Below, piece after piece: positions 16,506 through 25,168 of a stretch of DNA of 37,942 nt. The stretch spans positions 1 to 37,942 of the forward strand of contig JACPGG010000071.1 in the NCBI GenBank assembly GCA_016182545.1. Direction: 5' to 3'. A model generated the notes under the pieces. The model searched no databases. It was not told where the DNA came from and saw nothing but the letters and a program-made list of their open reading frames with translations. Made by a program: the position numbers and the translations under genes. Source of the DNA: Ignavibacteriales bacterium. GTDB taxonomy: Bacteria; Bacteroidota; Ignavibacteria; UBA10030; UBA8401. How positions within the stretch are numbered: position 1 is the first letter of the stretch; every line of letters starts with the position of its first letter.

Positions 16506-17122
16506 TGAAGAGAGGGTGCAGGATCATATCGATACTTTTTTTTATCGTCTCGATATGTTTTGCGGCTGATACGAATGTCGTTTCGACGCACCGAACTATT
16601 CTTCAACAGCTGGGACACACTGCAATGATAACGGCTTTGCAAGAGAGCACATCGTTCTCTTACGGAGCCGTTTCTTTTTTGATGGATAGTACGGAGTTGA
16701 ATTCAATCGTACGGAATGATGCACTGGAAGCTCTGCTCTCAAGAAATATCGCCGTTTATACGAATGCCACATCTGCTGATACTATTCTTGCATGTAATGC
16801 GCAGGATGCTACACTCTCGTATGGTGAGATATTCACGGGATCTTTTTTTGGTGCAAGAATGGTGGAGCGAACACTGTCATTAACTATGCAGGTCAATTCA
16901 TCGTCGCAATTTCACAACAGAATACTGTCTGCAAAAAAAATTACAGTCTCAAAGATCGATACGGTACTCTATACAGACATTCAAAATTTGGAAGACCCAT
17001 CGCTTCCATTAAAGACTCTTTCTCAGCCGCAACTTTCATTCTTTGATTCATTTCTTGAACCGGTGATAATAACTGTAGCATCGGCAGTGGCAATTTACCT
17101 TTTCTTCACAATTCGGAGTTAG
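16505..17122 (+). CDS. Hypothetical exported protein with C-terminal membrane helix
   Basis: I do not recognise this family. Starting at the ATG that overlaps the glutamate dehydrogenase stop (TGATG), the 205-residue product has a signal peptide (IISILFFIVSICFA, cleavage before ADTN). An extracytoplasmic domain of about 160 residues, rich in Ser and Thr and without obvious motifs, follows, then a C-terminal hydrophobic helix (VIITVASAVAIYLFF) ending in TIRS. Such topology suggests a protein anchored by its C-terminus and facing the periplasm. The ORF track's TTG at 16502 is one codon earlier and less likely. It precedes a CapA-like and a BamD-like gene, so an envelope function is plausible but unproven. 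Confidence 0.7.
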   Translation: MKRGCRIISILFFIVSICFAADTNVVSTHRTILQQLGHTAMITALQESTSFSYGAVSFLMDSTELNSIVRNDALEALLSRNIAVYTNATSADTILACNAQDATLSYGEIFTGSFFGARMVERTLSLTMQVNSSSQFHNRILSAKKITVSKIDTVLYTDIQNLEDPSLPLKTLSQPQLSFFDSFLEPVIITVASAVAIYLFFTIRS

Positions 17123-17124
17123 AC

Positions 17125-17137
17125 AGGAGAAGATTTG
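17125..17137 (+). promoter_or_regulatory. Shine-Dalgarno and TTG start, out of frame with the capA-like gene
   Basis: AGGAGA (17125-17130) sits 4 nt before TTG 17135. This TTG opens LDRSLKRAVVG, which looks like a signal-peptide n-region but is one frame off the capA-like coding frame and meets a stop after about 27 codons. The capA frame itself has no ATG or GTG start and no ribosome-binding site, so this is the best candidate for its original start, now disconnected by an indel. Confidence 0.5.
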
Positions 17138-17184
17138 GATAGATCGTTAAAGAGAGCTGTTGTCGGGATAACCGAGCCACATTT

Positions 17185-18102
17185 TTGGCTTTTGGGGACA
17201 TTAATCTCGGTAGAATGATAGGACAACGCATTTTGAAAGGAGAGATTGATTTCCCTTTTCAAAAAATCGATCTTGCCCGGGATTCCGCCGATATTGTTTT
17301 TGCGAACCTTGAGTCACAGATTTCAGAGCAAAATGGAGAGACAGTCAATAAAAAAAGTAACATTGTCTTTACCGGACCTCCGGAAGGAGCCATATCACTT
17401 CGGAATGCGTCTATTGATATAGTCTCGACGGCAAACAATCACGCGCTGGATTATGGTATCCGCGCTCTTCATGAAACAATTGATCGTCTGAGTGCTGAGA
17501 GCATATTGCATGTCGGCACATCTAAATCGTCAAAAACATTATACACTCCTTTAATAATCGAGAAAAACAAAATAAAATTTGCTATCTTTGCTATAACAGC
17601 GTTCGTTAACTTCAACCCCAAAGGTTGGAAGGATGCGGTTGCTACGACTGATACAATCCGTCTCAAAAAGGAAATTCAAAAGTATCGAGACAGTATTGAT
17701 GTCATCATTGTGAGCTATCACGGCGGTGTTGAATATACGTACCGTCCGGTTGAACATGTCAGAATTTTTGCGGAATGGTGCGCCCGGAATGGAGTCGATC
17801 TTTTTATCGGGCATCATCCCCATGTGACATTCGGAGTTCTTCAACGCAATGAAAAGATCATCGTTCATTCTTTGGGAAATTTTGTTTTTTTTCAGCCGCA
17901 GTATTATTGGACGCAACGAAGCTACGGTGTAAAATTCTGGTTTGAAAAACAAGATTCCACTGTGCGGTATGGGATCGATAAATTCATTCCCCTTAAAGTA
18001 GGTTTGCAGACCGAACGGTTGACCGATTCTATAGAAATAAAGAAACTGAGAGAAAGAACGCAAAGGCTTTCAAATTTTGATTTAACAACATATTGGGAAT
18101 AA
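17185..18102 (+). CDS. CapA-family metallophosphatase-like protein, N-terminus disrupted
   Basis: The 305-residue ORF matches the CapA/PgsA superfamily (poly-gamma-glutamate capsule type): FGDINLGRM (metal-binding start), FANLESQIS, VSTANNHALDYG, SYHGGVEY, IGHHPHVTFG and VHSLGNFVF in the usual order. These form a calcineurin-like metal site. Members normally carry an N-terminal signal or membrane anchor, absent here. The listed TTG start at 17185 has no ribosome-binding site. A better start (AGGAGA-TTG at 17135) lies upstream in another frame, so a frameshift or small deletion at about 17160-17180 is likely. One stand-alone capA-like gene does not show that a polyglutamate capsule is made. 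Confidence 0.82.
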   Translation: MAFGDINLGRMIGQRILKGEIDFPFQKIDLARDSADIVFANLESQISEQNGETVNKKSNIVFTGPPEGAISLRNASIDIVSTANNHALDYGIRALHETIDRLSAESILHVGTSKSSKTLYTPLIIEKNKIKFAIFAITAFVNFNPKGWKDAVATTDTIRLKKEIQKYRDSIDVIIVSYHGGVEYTYRPVEHVRIFAEWCARNGVDLFIGHHPHVTFGVLQRNEKIIVHSLGNFVFFQPQYYWTQRSYGVKFWFEKQDSTVRYGIDKFIPLKVGLQTERLTDSIEIKKLRERTQRLSNFDLTTYWE

Positions 18103-18103
18103 A

Positions 18104-18907
18104 GTGAAGAAAAGATGTTTGTATTGTACTCCGTTAATTTTTGCTCTGCTCGTGATCTCATGCTCCTCAACGAAGGAAGTAGAAAACATTCCGGCGGATG
18201 TCCGGTATCAGCAGGCGAAAGAATTATTTGACGATGAAAGCTACCTTGAGGCGATCGAGGAATTCAAGATCGTCATTGTTCAATATCAAGGGAGCGAGTT
18301 TGCAGATGACGCTCAATATTATCTGGCAGAGTCGCGTTTCCAACGCGGAGAATATATCCTTGCTGCAGCCGAATACGATAACTTGATCCGTACGATGCCG
18401 TCGAGTCCATTTACATCACTGAGCAGATATAAAAAAGGGTTATCTCACTATTTATTGTCGCCAAAATCTCAACTGGATCAGAAGTACACCCGCTTTTCCA
18501 TCGACGATTTTCAAACATACATTGAATATTCGCCGACTGATTCGTTGGTGAACGATGCAGAGGCAAAGATAAGCGAAATGACCGACAGGATTGCACGGAA
18601 GATATTCGAAAGCGGGAAACTGTATTACCGGTTGGATTATTATCGCGCGTCCATCGTGTATTTCAATAAAGTGATTTCGGAGTATAACGATTCGCAATTT
18701 ACCGATGATGCGATGCTGTGGAAGGCGCGCTCTTTGAAAGAGCGGAAGGAATTCGATGCCGCGTCAGCCTCATTGACAGAATTAAAGGCGAAATATCCAG
18801 CGACCGATTTGCAATCCGAAATTCAGGAACTGCAATCCGAAATTGAAATTGATAAAGCGGATCACCAGAAAGATCAGCAAGAAAAACTACTCCCAAAAAA
18901 TGGATAA
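18104..18907 (+). CDS. bamD: BamD-like outer-membrane assembly lipoprotein
   Basis: The protein begins with a lipoprotein signal peptide ending in LLVISC, so Cys20 is lipidated. Tetratricopeptide-like repeats follow: ADVRYQQAKELFDDESYLEAIEEF, SEFADDAQYYLAESRFQRGEYILAAAEYD, and a C-terminal repeat with DDAMLWKARSLKERKEFD. The 267-residue length, five-repeat layout and the YxxAKELFxxxxYxxAIxxF pattern match BamD/YfiO, which binds BamA in outer-membrane protein insertion. The GTG start is 1 nt after the capA-like stop. The 3' end overlaps the thioesterase gene by 8 nt. A generic TPR lipoprotein is the alternative. Confidence 0.82.
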   Translation: MKKRCLYCTPLIFALLVISCSSTKEVENIPADVRYQQAKELFDDESYLEAIEEFKIVIVQYQGSEFADDAQYYLAESRFQRGEYILAAAEYDNLIRTMPSSPFTSLSRYKKGLSHYLLSPKSQLDQKYTRFSIDDFQTYIEYSPTDSLVNDAEAKISEMTDRIARKIFESGKLYYRLDYYRASIVYFNKVISEYNDSQFTDDAMLWKARSLKERKEFDAASASLTELKAKYPATDLQSEIQELQSEIEIDKADHQKDQQEKLLPKNG

Positions 18908-19382
18908 TCAACTACCGCTTAAGCAGCACCAAGCAAGCATGACTCAATTGGTTCTTCCGAATGATACCAATCAGCTTGGTAATTTACTCGGCGGTCAATT
19001 GATGCATTGGATGGACCTTGTAGCAGCGATCGCCGCCGCGCGGCATTCGCGGCATGTTTGCGTAACGGCATCGGTCGACGAATTGAATTTCATTCATCCG
19101 ATCAAATTGGGTGAAGTTGTTACCTTGCAAGCATCGGTGAACAGGGTATTTCGTTCGTCAATGGAAGTTGGTGTGAAAGTGTTGTCTGAGAATTTGCTGA
19201 CCGGGATCATCCGTCACGCAAACACTGCGTATTTGACCTTTGTAGCACTTGACTCAAACGGGAAACCGGCAGGGGTTCCTCAGATAAAATTTGAAACTGA
19301 CGAAGAGCACCGCCGATTCGAAGATGCACTGGTCAGGCGCGATAAGCGTCTGGAGCGTCGTAAAAAAACATCACCCATATAG
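18900..19382 (+). CDS. Acyl-CoA thioesterase, hotdog fold (YciA-like)
   Basis: The ORF track starts at 18843, but the family start is the internal MDNQLPLKQ (ATG 18900), overlapping the bamD end by 8 nt; this gives 160 residues. The acyl-CoA hydrolase core is clear: NQLGNLLGGQLMHWMDLVAAIAAARHS with the catalytic Asp in MHWMD, DELNFIHPIKLGEVVTL, SSMEVGVKV and TAYLTFVALD. Such single-hotdog enzymes form hexamers and hydrolyse medium- to long-chain acyl-CoA. The charged tail (RRDKRLERRKK) is typical. It may balance CoA pools with the acyl-CoA genes upstream, but it is not in the same operon. Confidence 0.9.
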   Translation: MDNQLPLKQHQASMTQLVLPNDTNQLGNLLGGQLMHWMDLVAAIAAARHSRHVCVTASVDELNFIHPIKLGEVVTLQASVNRVFRSSMEVGVKVLSENLLTGIIRHANTAYLTFVALDSNGKPAGVPQIKFETDEEHRRFEDALVRRDKRLERRKKTSPI

Positions 19383-19386
19383 CATT

Positions 19387-20253
19387 GTGCCGACCGTTCG
19401 AGGAGAATTTCGTTTATTTGATACTGCATCAATCTTTCTTTTTGCGATGGTGATGCAATCGGTGAGCTTTTCTCAACTTCGTTCGATCCCTACCCTCACG
19501 CACACTCAAGAATTTACTCTCCGGTCAAAGATCCAGTTGCCGCTTTTAATCCATTCATCCAGCCAACAGTCCAAGGACATTGCATATTTCGATCCACAGG
19601 AGCACAACATTTCCATTCTACGATATGAAGCGAATGGAATATTTGAATATCTGAAACAAGTGGATACGATCAATGTCGTTTCATCAATGTCGTTTGGGAA
19701 CATTAACAACGACGGGATTGATGATATTGTAGTTGTGCAGAGGGAGAGAAATCGAGTCATCCTCTTTGTCAGCGATAAAATCACTGCATCATATTCGAAG
19801 CAATACTTTTCAGTCGGTTTTTATCCCGAACAGGCGCTGATACAGGATATCTCAGGCGATGGAATTGCCGATATTATCGTATTTGGAAAATTATCTTCCG
19901 GGGTTACCGTTATCAGGGGTAAGCGAGATTATACATTCGGGGAAACAAAAACAATATTTAGTGATTTTCCGGTCAGTTCGCTTACAATTATCCGTTTAAA
20001 CGGCGACAATATCCCGGACGTTGTCGTTCGAAACTGGCTAAGCAATGAAGACATATTTTATTTTGGTCTTGGAAAGATGCAATTCTCGGAACAATCTGCT
20101 TTGTCATACGGTGCTGATTCCACATCAGCCTTGTTTGAAGATGTGAATGACGATGGCATCACCGATGCGATTGTCACTTCAACGCAATATCAATCTTGGG
20201 GAATTTTACACGCGAACAAAGTATCTCCTTGTCAGGAACCGCGGCTTCAATGA
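19387..20253 (+). pseudogene. Secreted FG-GAP/VCBS beta-propeller protein, N-terminal part (frameshifted)
   Basis: GTG 19387, 4 nt after the thioesterase stop, opens a signal peptide ending near VSFSQ; the earlier start in the ORF track is antisense to nothing but runs inside the thioesterase gene. Then come FG-GAP blades with Ca-binding loops (NINNDGIDD, DISGDGIAD, NGDNIPD, DVNDDGITD) spaced exactly 49 residues apart. The fourth blade breaks after TSTQYQS, where the coding frame moves from frame 1 to frame 0 and this ORF ends in unrelated residues (HANKVSPCQ). FG-GAP propellers are extracellular binding or adhesion domains. With the second part the gene would encode a protein of about 730 residues. 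Confidence 0.78.
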
Positions 20254-21581
20254 TTCGAACATCATTTACCGGGGATGGCAGACCGGATATCTTATTAATC
20301 AGCAACGGTATGCCCCAATTTTCACTGATGCTAAACAGGGGGAATGGGTCATTTTATGAAGAGATTGTTTTTGGAATTCCTTATGCGCATTACAGCATAG
20401 CGAGCTCAGATGTTAACAGTGATGGCTTGACAGATATTATCTGTTTCGATTCGGACTCAGCACGGTACACAATATTTTGGCACCAGCAAACGATCTATAG
20501 CGATTCTTTGCCGGCAACATTTGCTGTCGGGCGTAATCCCAATTATCTCTTTGTAACAGATATCAATGAGGATGGATTTGATGACCTCTTTGTGAGTAAC
20601 GGGGGTTCAAATACCGTATCCATTTTGTTAGGATCAAAGAGATCCCTCGGCAGTCAGATGTCATTGGAAACTCCGGATGGACCAACTTCTGTCACGCTGT
20701 ACAATAAAACGGATTCATCCTTAACGCTTATTACATCTCATGGAGATGATTTAAAAATAGGGATTACATCGATAGTCTATCCGTCGAATCAAGCCATGTC
20801 ATTTCTCGGTGACATTGAATCGTACACAATCGCGCTGGCAGGAAAACCGTCATTTATACTCCCCGATATTTCATTACGAAATTCGCCGCTTTCATTATAT
20901 GTATTTTTAAAAGGACAGACCAATTCGATCGTATTCTATCAACAGTTACAATCGACACAGTTTATTGCAAAAAGTCTAACACCGCTGATCCCTTCGCGAA
21001 TCATGTTCTCAACAATTAGCGATCTGAATTCAGACGGATATACCGATCTTGTTTATATGTACAATGACAACCGAACGAACAAAGATCTTATCGGAGCAAC
21101 CTTAAATGATGCAAGAGGGGAGTTCACCGGAAGAACGTACACCGTAACTTTACCGGATACCGGGCATCGACGATCATTTCTGTGGGTTGAAGATTTGAAT
21201 TCGGACCAACAAAAAGATTATATTTTTTATTCAGATCCTGAAAAAATTTTATACTCGATCATCGCAAAGAGAGAAGGAGAATTTACACAACTAGTGGCGA
21301 TTGCCGACAATGTCTCTCTCTCACATCAAAATCAAATCAAGTTCTATGATTATGATAATGATGGCGTTGAAGATATCATTTATTCAGATTCAGAGTCGTC
21401 GTGGGTAAATCTCCTTCGAAGCAAAGGGAATGGAACATTCTTTGCTGCGCAGAGACTTTTTCAACTGCCAAATGGATCGCTATTCCAGTGCGGAGATTTT
21501 GACGGCGATGGTACCATGGATTTTGTCTTTCTGCATACTCAGAAAAATACGATTGAAGTGCGATATGGCAAAACACAATAA
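20180..21581 (+). pseudogene. Secreted FG-GAP/VCBS beta-propeller protein, C-terminal part
   Basis: Coding resumes in frame 0 from about 20180 (ISILGNFTREQS); the ORF track starts at TTG 20196, which has no ribosome-binding site. Blades continue with loops FTGDGRPD, DVNSDGLTD, DINEDGFDD, DLNSDGYTD, DLNSDQQKD, DYDNDGVED and DFDGDGTMD at 49-50 residue spacing where countable, and the product ends in VRYGKTQ without an obvious sorting tail. The blade joining the two parts is 122 nt from loop to loop instead of 147 nt, so 25 nt (or 25+3n) appear to be missing. The 3' end overlaps the metalloprotease start, suggesting the two secreted proteins are co-expressed. Confidence 0.75.
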
Positions 21582-23163
21582 TATAACCATTCTTCTTGTT
21601 GTCGCGCTGACATCACTTGCATTTTCCCAAGACGTGGGGGGAAAGTGTGAAACGTGGAGAGGCTTTGAAAGGTTGAAGAATAAAATGCAGCAGAAGCAGG
21701 AACTTCAATCTGTTACAAGGCCGATATCTCACCGGAGTATAGTGTCTCCGAGCGGCCGTTTTCGCATTCATTATGATACAACAGGTATGCATGAACCGAC
21801 CATGGTCACAACCAATGGGAATCCGATTCCGAACTCCTACCGAGAATATGTTGACTCCGTTGCAGGGATCTTTGATGAGGTATTCCAAATTGAGATAGAA
21901 ATTTATGGTTACCCCGTACCCGCATCCGACGGCGCGAGTGGAGGAGGAAGCGAGTATGATGTGTATATTGAAAATCTTGGAACGGGAAATTATGGGTACA
22001 CCGAATGGGATGAGGAACAGAACATTACACCCGGAAAAACAAATCCTCAATTTCCATGTTTTATTGTTATTGATAATAATTTTGAATCAGGATACTACAC
22101 GACAGGTTTGAATGCAGTAAGGGTTACCGCAGCTCACGAATTTCACCATATGATCGAAGTGAGTACATCCGGCGTTTGGTATGATGATTTTTATTTTTAT
22201 GAAATGTGTGCCACCGGGATCGAATCCACCGTGTATCCTGAAATACGTGATTATATCCAATATATAAAAACATATTATAATAACACCACGCAGTGGCCAT
22301 TATTCACTCAGGTGTCGAAGTCGGGTTATGAGCGGGGGATATTTCCAAAATTCTTGATGGAGAGATTCGGACCCGGAATTATGAATACGATTTGGAATGA
22401 AGTAAAAAATCATCGCCCGGTTCAAGCGACACAAAATGCACTCCAAATCTTTTCAACATCAATTGAAAGAGAGTTCTCCGAATTTACGATCTGGAATTAT
22501 TACACGAACTATCGGACAGATTCGACGGGATATTTCAAGGATGCAAAATTATTTCCGCTAATTAAACCGTTTGCTTTCGACTCCATTTCAACATCACAAA
22601 CGTTGTTCCAGAGCGGTATAAAAAGTTTTACGATACACTTGAACAGACTTCTTTCAAAACAAGCTACAGTTGATACGGTCGATTTTCTAATCGCAAATAC
22701 AAATTTCAATGACGCCTTGAATTCAACGAACCAGACATTCTTTTATGACATTTCGGTTTCACCGTCATCGATCCAGGGGCATCAGCCGATTTCAAATAAT
22801 GTCTTCGTAAAATTTTCCGTACAGGATATGACGAATTGGAAATTCACGGCAATCGCCAAAGGAGGAATTGTACAAAAAAATGTTTCTGCAGTTTTTCCCA
22901 ATCCGTTTGATCCAACTGCGTCGGCATTGTTAATTCCTTTGGGAAACTTTCTTCCTGACAACAGAAATTCTCTTCAGATTTATTCTGTCTCGATGGATTT
23001 GATCTATTCCAAACAGGCAAAATACGCATCGTTTTCTGGCATACAATATGCAAGATGGAACGGCAGAGACGATAAAGGTAACATAGTCCCAACAGGAATT
23101 TATCTGTATGTGCTCGCTCGAGACGGTGAATATCTCAAAGGAAAATTCGCGGTAATCCGATGA
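21565..23163 (+). CDS. Secreted zinc metalloprotease with type IX-like C-terminal domain
   Basis: The real start is ATG 21565 (MAKHNNITILL), overlapping the preceding gene; the signal peptide ends near LAFSQ and gives a 532-residue precursor. HEFHH at residues 191-195 is a gluzincin-like HExxH zinc site, and Glu residues downstream (FYEMCATGIES) could supply the third ligand, resembling the MXAN_6640-type putative metalloproteases. The C-terminal 90 residues (FPNPFDP ... YARWNGRDDKGNIVPTGIYLY ... GKFAVIR) have the FlgD-like/type A sorting pattern of proteins exported by the type IX system in this superphylum. The stop overlaps ccmA by 4 nt, an accidental-looking junction of unrelated functions. 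Confidence 0.8.
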   Translation: MAKHNNITILLVVALTSLAFSQDVGGKCETWRGFERLKNKMQQKQELQSVTRPISHRSIVSPSGRFRIHYDTTGMHEPTMVTTNGNPIPNSYREYVDSVAGIFDEVFQIEIEIYGYPVPASDGASGGGSEYDVYIENLGTGNYGYTEWDEEQNITPGKTNPQFPCFIVIDNNFESGYYTTGLNAVRVTAAHEFHHMIEVSTSGVWYDDFYFYEMCATGIESTVYPEIRDYIQYIKTYYNNTTQWPLFTQVSKSGYERGIFPKFLMERFGPGIMNTIWNEVKNHRPVQATQNALQIFSTSIEREFSEFTIWNYYTNYRTDSTGYFKDAKLFPLIKPFAFDSISTSQTLFQSGIKSFTIHLNRLLSKQATVDTVDFLIANTNFNDALNSTNQTFFYDISVSPSSIQGHQPISNNVFVKFSVQDMTNWKFTAIAKGGIVQKNVSAVFPNPFDPTASALLIPLGNFLPDNRNSLQIYSVSMDLIYSKQAKYASFSGIQYARWNGRDDKGNIVPTGIYLYVLARDGEYLKGKFAVIR

Positions 23164-23717
23164 AAAAAATGACTTTAAAGTCCGATTATGTTACTAAAGC
23201 GTATTCACGTAAGACAATTTTTCGGGATGTCAGTTTTTCTGTGAACGAAGGATCGGCATTTGCAATTACAGGAAAGAATGGGTCAGGAAAGTCAACTTTG
23301 ATAAAAATTTTGTGCGGGTTGCTGACTCCCACCAAAGGATCTGTTTTACTGAGTGTTAATGAAAAAACGATTACACCGGAAAATTACTACCCGCATATTG
23401 GACTCGTATCGCCGTACTTGAATTTGTATGAAGAATTCACAGGCGAAGAGAACTTACTATTGATCAAGAAGATCCGCGGCTTGAACTCCGGGTCCGATGC
23501 CCGAATTAACGAATTGTTGAACGAATTCAATATTTATGATCACAGAAAAAAAGAAGTTCGGTTTTATTCATCAGGAATGAAGCAACGTTTAAAATATTGC
23601 GCTGCACTCCTGCACAAACCTGTGATCCTGTATCTCGACGAACCATCTGCAAATTTGGATGAAATGGGCATTGGAATAGTCAGGGATGCGATGAATTCAG
23701 AACCCGCTACGCGTTAA
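23160..23717 (+). pseudogene. ccmA: Heme exporter ATP-binding protein CcmA, C-terminally truncated
   Basis: The ABC ATPase core is intact to about residue 179: Walker A GKNGSGKST (38-46), an LSGGQ-equivalent YSSGMKQRL, Walker B VILYLDEP (Asp160, Glu161), then the D-loop ANLDEMG. After AMNSE the frame enters unrelated residues (PATR) and stops. The H-loop and last strands, normally another 25-35 residues ending in a switch histidine or asparagine-like motif, are missing. From GAATTC at 23693 the next frame already encodes CcmB, so the end of ccmA, the intergenic region and the start of ccmB are lost. CcmA with CcmB releases heme-loaded CcmE. Identification rests on synteny with ccmC, ccmE and ccmF. 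Confidence 0.8.
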
Positions 23718-24313
23718 ATGCCCTTTTGATGTTTGTTGTAACGACTCTTTCCATGGTGATGTTTTCATTGGGAAGCAACACTGTTCCATATGAAATTTTG
23801 AGCGGAATGCTCTGGATCGTGATTTTTTTCAGTGCAATGTCCGGACTCTCGCGCACCTTCGTAACAGAGGAGGAACGAGGAACCTCGCTGACATTACGCC
23901 TGTTAACAAAGGCAGCAAATGTTTACATAGGAAAGCTGATATACAATACGGTGTTGATTACGTCACTTTCTGTTTTCATTGCGCTCCTGTATCAACTGGT
24001 GATTGACGATTTTCAGATTCAAACGCAGTCTATCTTTTGGATGACTATTCTATTGGGAAGTATCGGATTAGCGGCAGCATCGACGATCCTTGCAGCGATC
24101 ATTGCGAAGGCAAATACAAAAGGGACTCTGTTTCCCGTTCTGGCTTTCCCGATTCTGCTTCCATTGCTGTTGGAATGTATCAAAACCACTGTGTTAGCGG
24201 TCGAAGGGGCATTCTTTGTAGAGGCAATAAAAGATTTTCAAATCTTGATTTCATTCATCATTGTTATGATCGCAGCTTCGTTGATGGTCTTCGAATTTGT
24301 CTGGAACGATTAG
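23693..24313 (+). pseudogene. ccmB: Heme exporter membrane protein CcmB, N-terminally truncated
   Basis: The ORF track begins at TTG 23726, but CcmB-like coding extends back to 23693: EFRTRYALNALLMFVVTTLSM, the conserved start of the first membrane helix after the cytoplasmic leader. The initiator and about 10-15 residues before EFRTR are missing, and no start codon with a ribosome-binding site remains. The remaining 200 or so residues contain six hydrophobic segments and the CcmB loop VTEEERGTSLTLRLL. The 3' end is normal and ccmC starts 1 nt later. If the sequence is correct, both halves of the CcmAB transporter are damaged by a single deletion. Confidence 0.78.
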
Positions 24314-24314
24314 T

Positions 24315-25019
24315 ATGAACCCACTGATTAAAATTTTCATTTCGCTTGTCATCACCGCCGTGATCATTCTCGGCATATCCATTCCAACGGTACACGGTGC
24401 TCAGGGATTTTTTCAATTCCCATTTATTCCCGGATTGGAAGAAAAAGCGCGGAACATTTTCTTCCATGTTCCGATGGCATGGACATCTGTTCTTGCATTC
24501 TTCATGGCGCTCTATTATGGAATCCAGTACTTGCGGACAAAGAATCAGGATTATGATCTTCGCTCGGTTTCGTCCGCAGGATTGGGATTGATGTTCTGCA
24601 TTCTCGCAACAGTGACCGGTTCCATCTGGGCGAAATTCAATTGGGGATCATTTTGGAATTGGGACCCGAGAGAAACTTCGATTTTTATCCTGCTCTTGAT
24701 CTACGGGGCATATTTTGTTCTTCGATCCGCTGTCGAAGATGATGAGAAGAGAGCAACGCTCTCTTCGGTTTATTCGATTATGGCAGGTGTTACAGTTCCG
24801 TTCTTTATCTTTGTGATGCCGCGTATTATGTCTGGACTTCATCCGGGATCCTTGGGCGACGAACAGGGGAAAGGTCCCGTGCTTGAATTAAAGATGTCGC
24901 CAAATATGCTGGCGATCTTTTTCGTTTCTCTGATCGGCTTCACTATGTTGTATTACTGGATGTATTCACTCCGCATCCGCACGGCACGGGTTGAAAAACA
25001 ACTTCAAACTATTGAGTAG
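24315..25019 (+). CDS. ccmC: Heme-handling protein CcmC (CcsA/CcmC family)
   Basis: From ATG 24315, 1 nt after the ccmB stop, a 234-residue polytopic membrane protein is encoded. The tryptophan-rich WWD-type motif is FNWGSFWNWDPRETS, with conserved histidines in FFHVPMAW and near the second periplasmic loop (GLHPGSLGDEQGKG). There are six hydrophobic helices as in CcmC, which binds heme at the periplasmic face and attaches it to CcmE. The location between ccmB and ccmE settles it as CcmC rather than ResC/CcsA. The ORF track start (24297) lies inside ccmB and is not used. Confidence 0.93.
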   Translation: MNPLIKIFISLVITAVIILGISIPTVHGAQGFFQFPFIPGLEEKARNIFFHVPMAWTSVLAFFMALYYGIQYLRTKNQDYDLRSVSSAGLGLMFCILATVTGSIWAKFNWGSFWNWDPRETSIFILLLIYGAYFVLRSAVEDDEKRATLSSVYSIMAGVTVPFFIFVMPRIMSGLHPGSLGDEQGKGPVLELKMSPNMLAIFFVSLIGFTMLYYWMYSLRIRTARVEKQLQTIE

Positions 25020-25023
25020 CTCT

Positions 25024-25158
25024 ATGGAACAATTTCTACACGACAATCAACTCTACATCGTCCTTATCCTCGTACTTACGATATGGTTCGGATTTCTTTT
25101 TTACATGTTTCGTCTCGATTCCAAAATTAAAAAGTTGGAAGAGAGTTTAAGAAAATAG
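25024..25158 (+). CDS. ccmD: CcmD-like single-helix membrane protein
   Basis: Too short for the ORF track: ATG 25024 to TAG 25156-25158, 44 codons, starting MEQFLHDNQLY. One hydrophobic helix (YIVLILVLTIWFGFLFYMF) is followed by a charged cytoplasmic coil (RLDSKIKKLEESLRK), the topology and position of CcmD, which stabilises the CcmC-CcmE complex. It begins 4 nt after ccmC and its stop overlaps the AGGAGA ribosome-binding site of ccmE. CcmD sequences are poorly conserved, so the call rests on size, topology and synteny. Confidence 0.65.
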   Translation: MEQFLHDNQLYIVLILVLTIWFGFLFYMFRLDSKIKKLEESLRK

Positions 25159-25168
25159 GAGAACAACA

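Noticed and set aside
17551-18063. 170-residue minus-strand ORF opposite the capA-like gene
   Set aside because: Antisense shadow; the plus strand carries the CapA motifs in order.
23680-23740. A natural short CcmA and separate CcmB
   Set aside because: CcmB-like residues EFRTRYALNALL occur before any start codon and overlap the CcmA frame, so both ends are truncated rather than naturally short.
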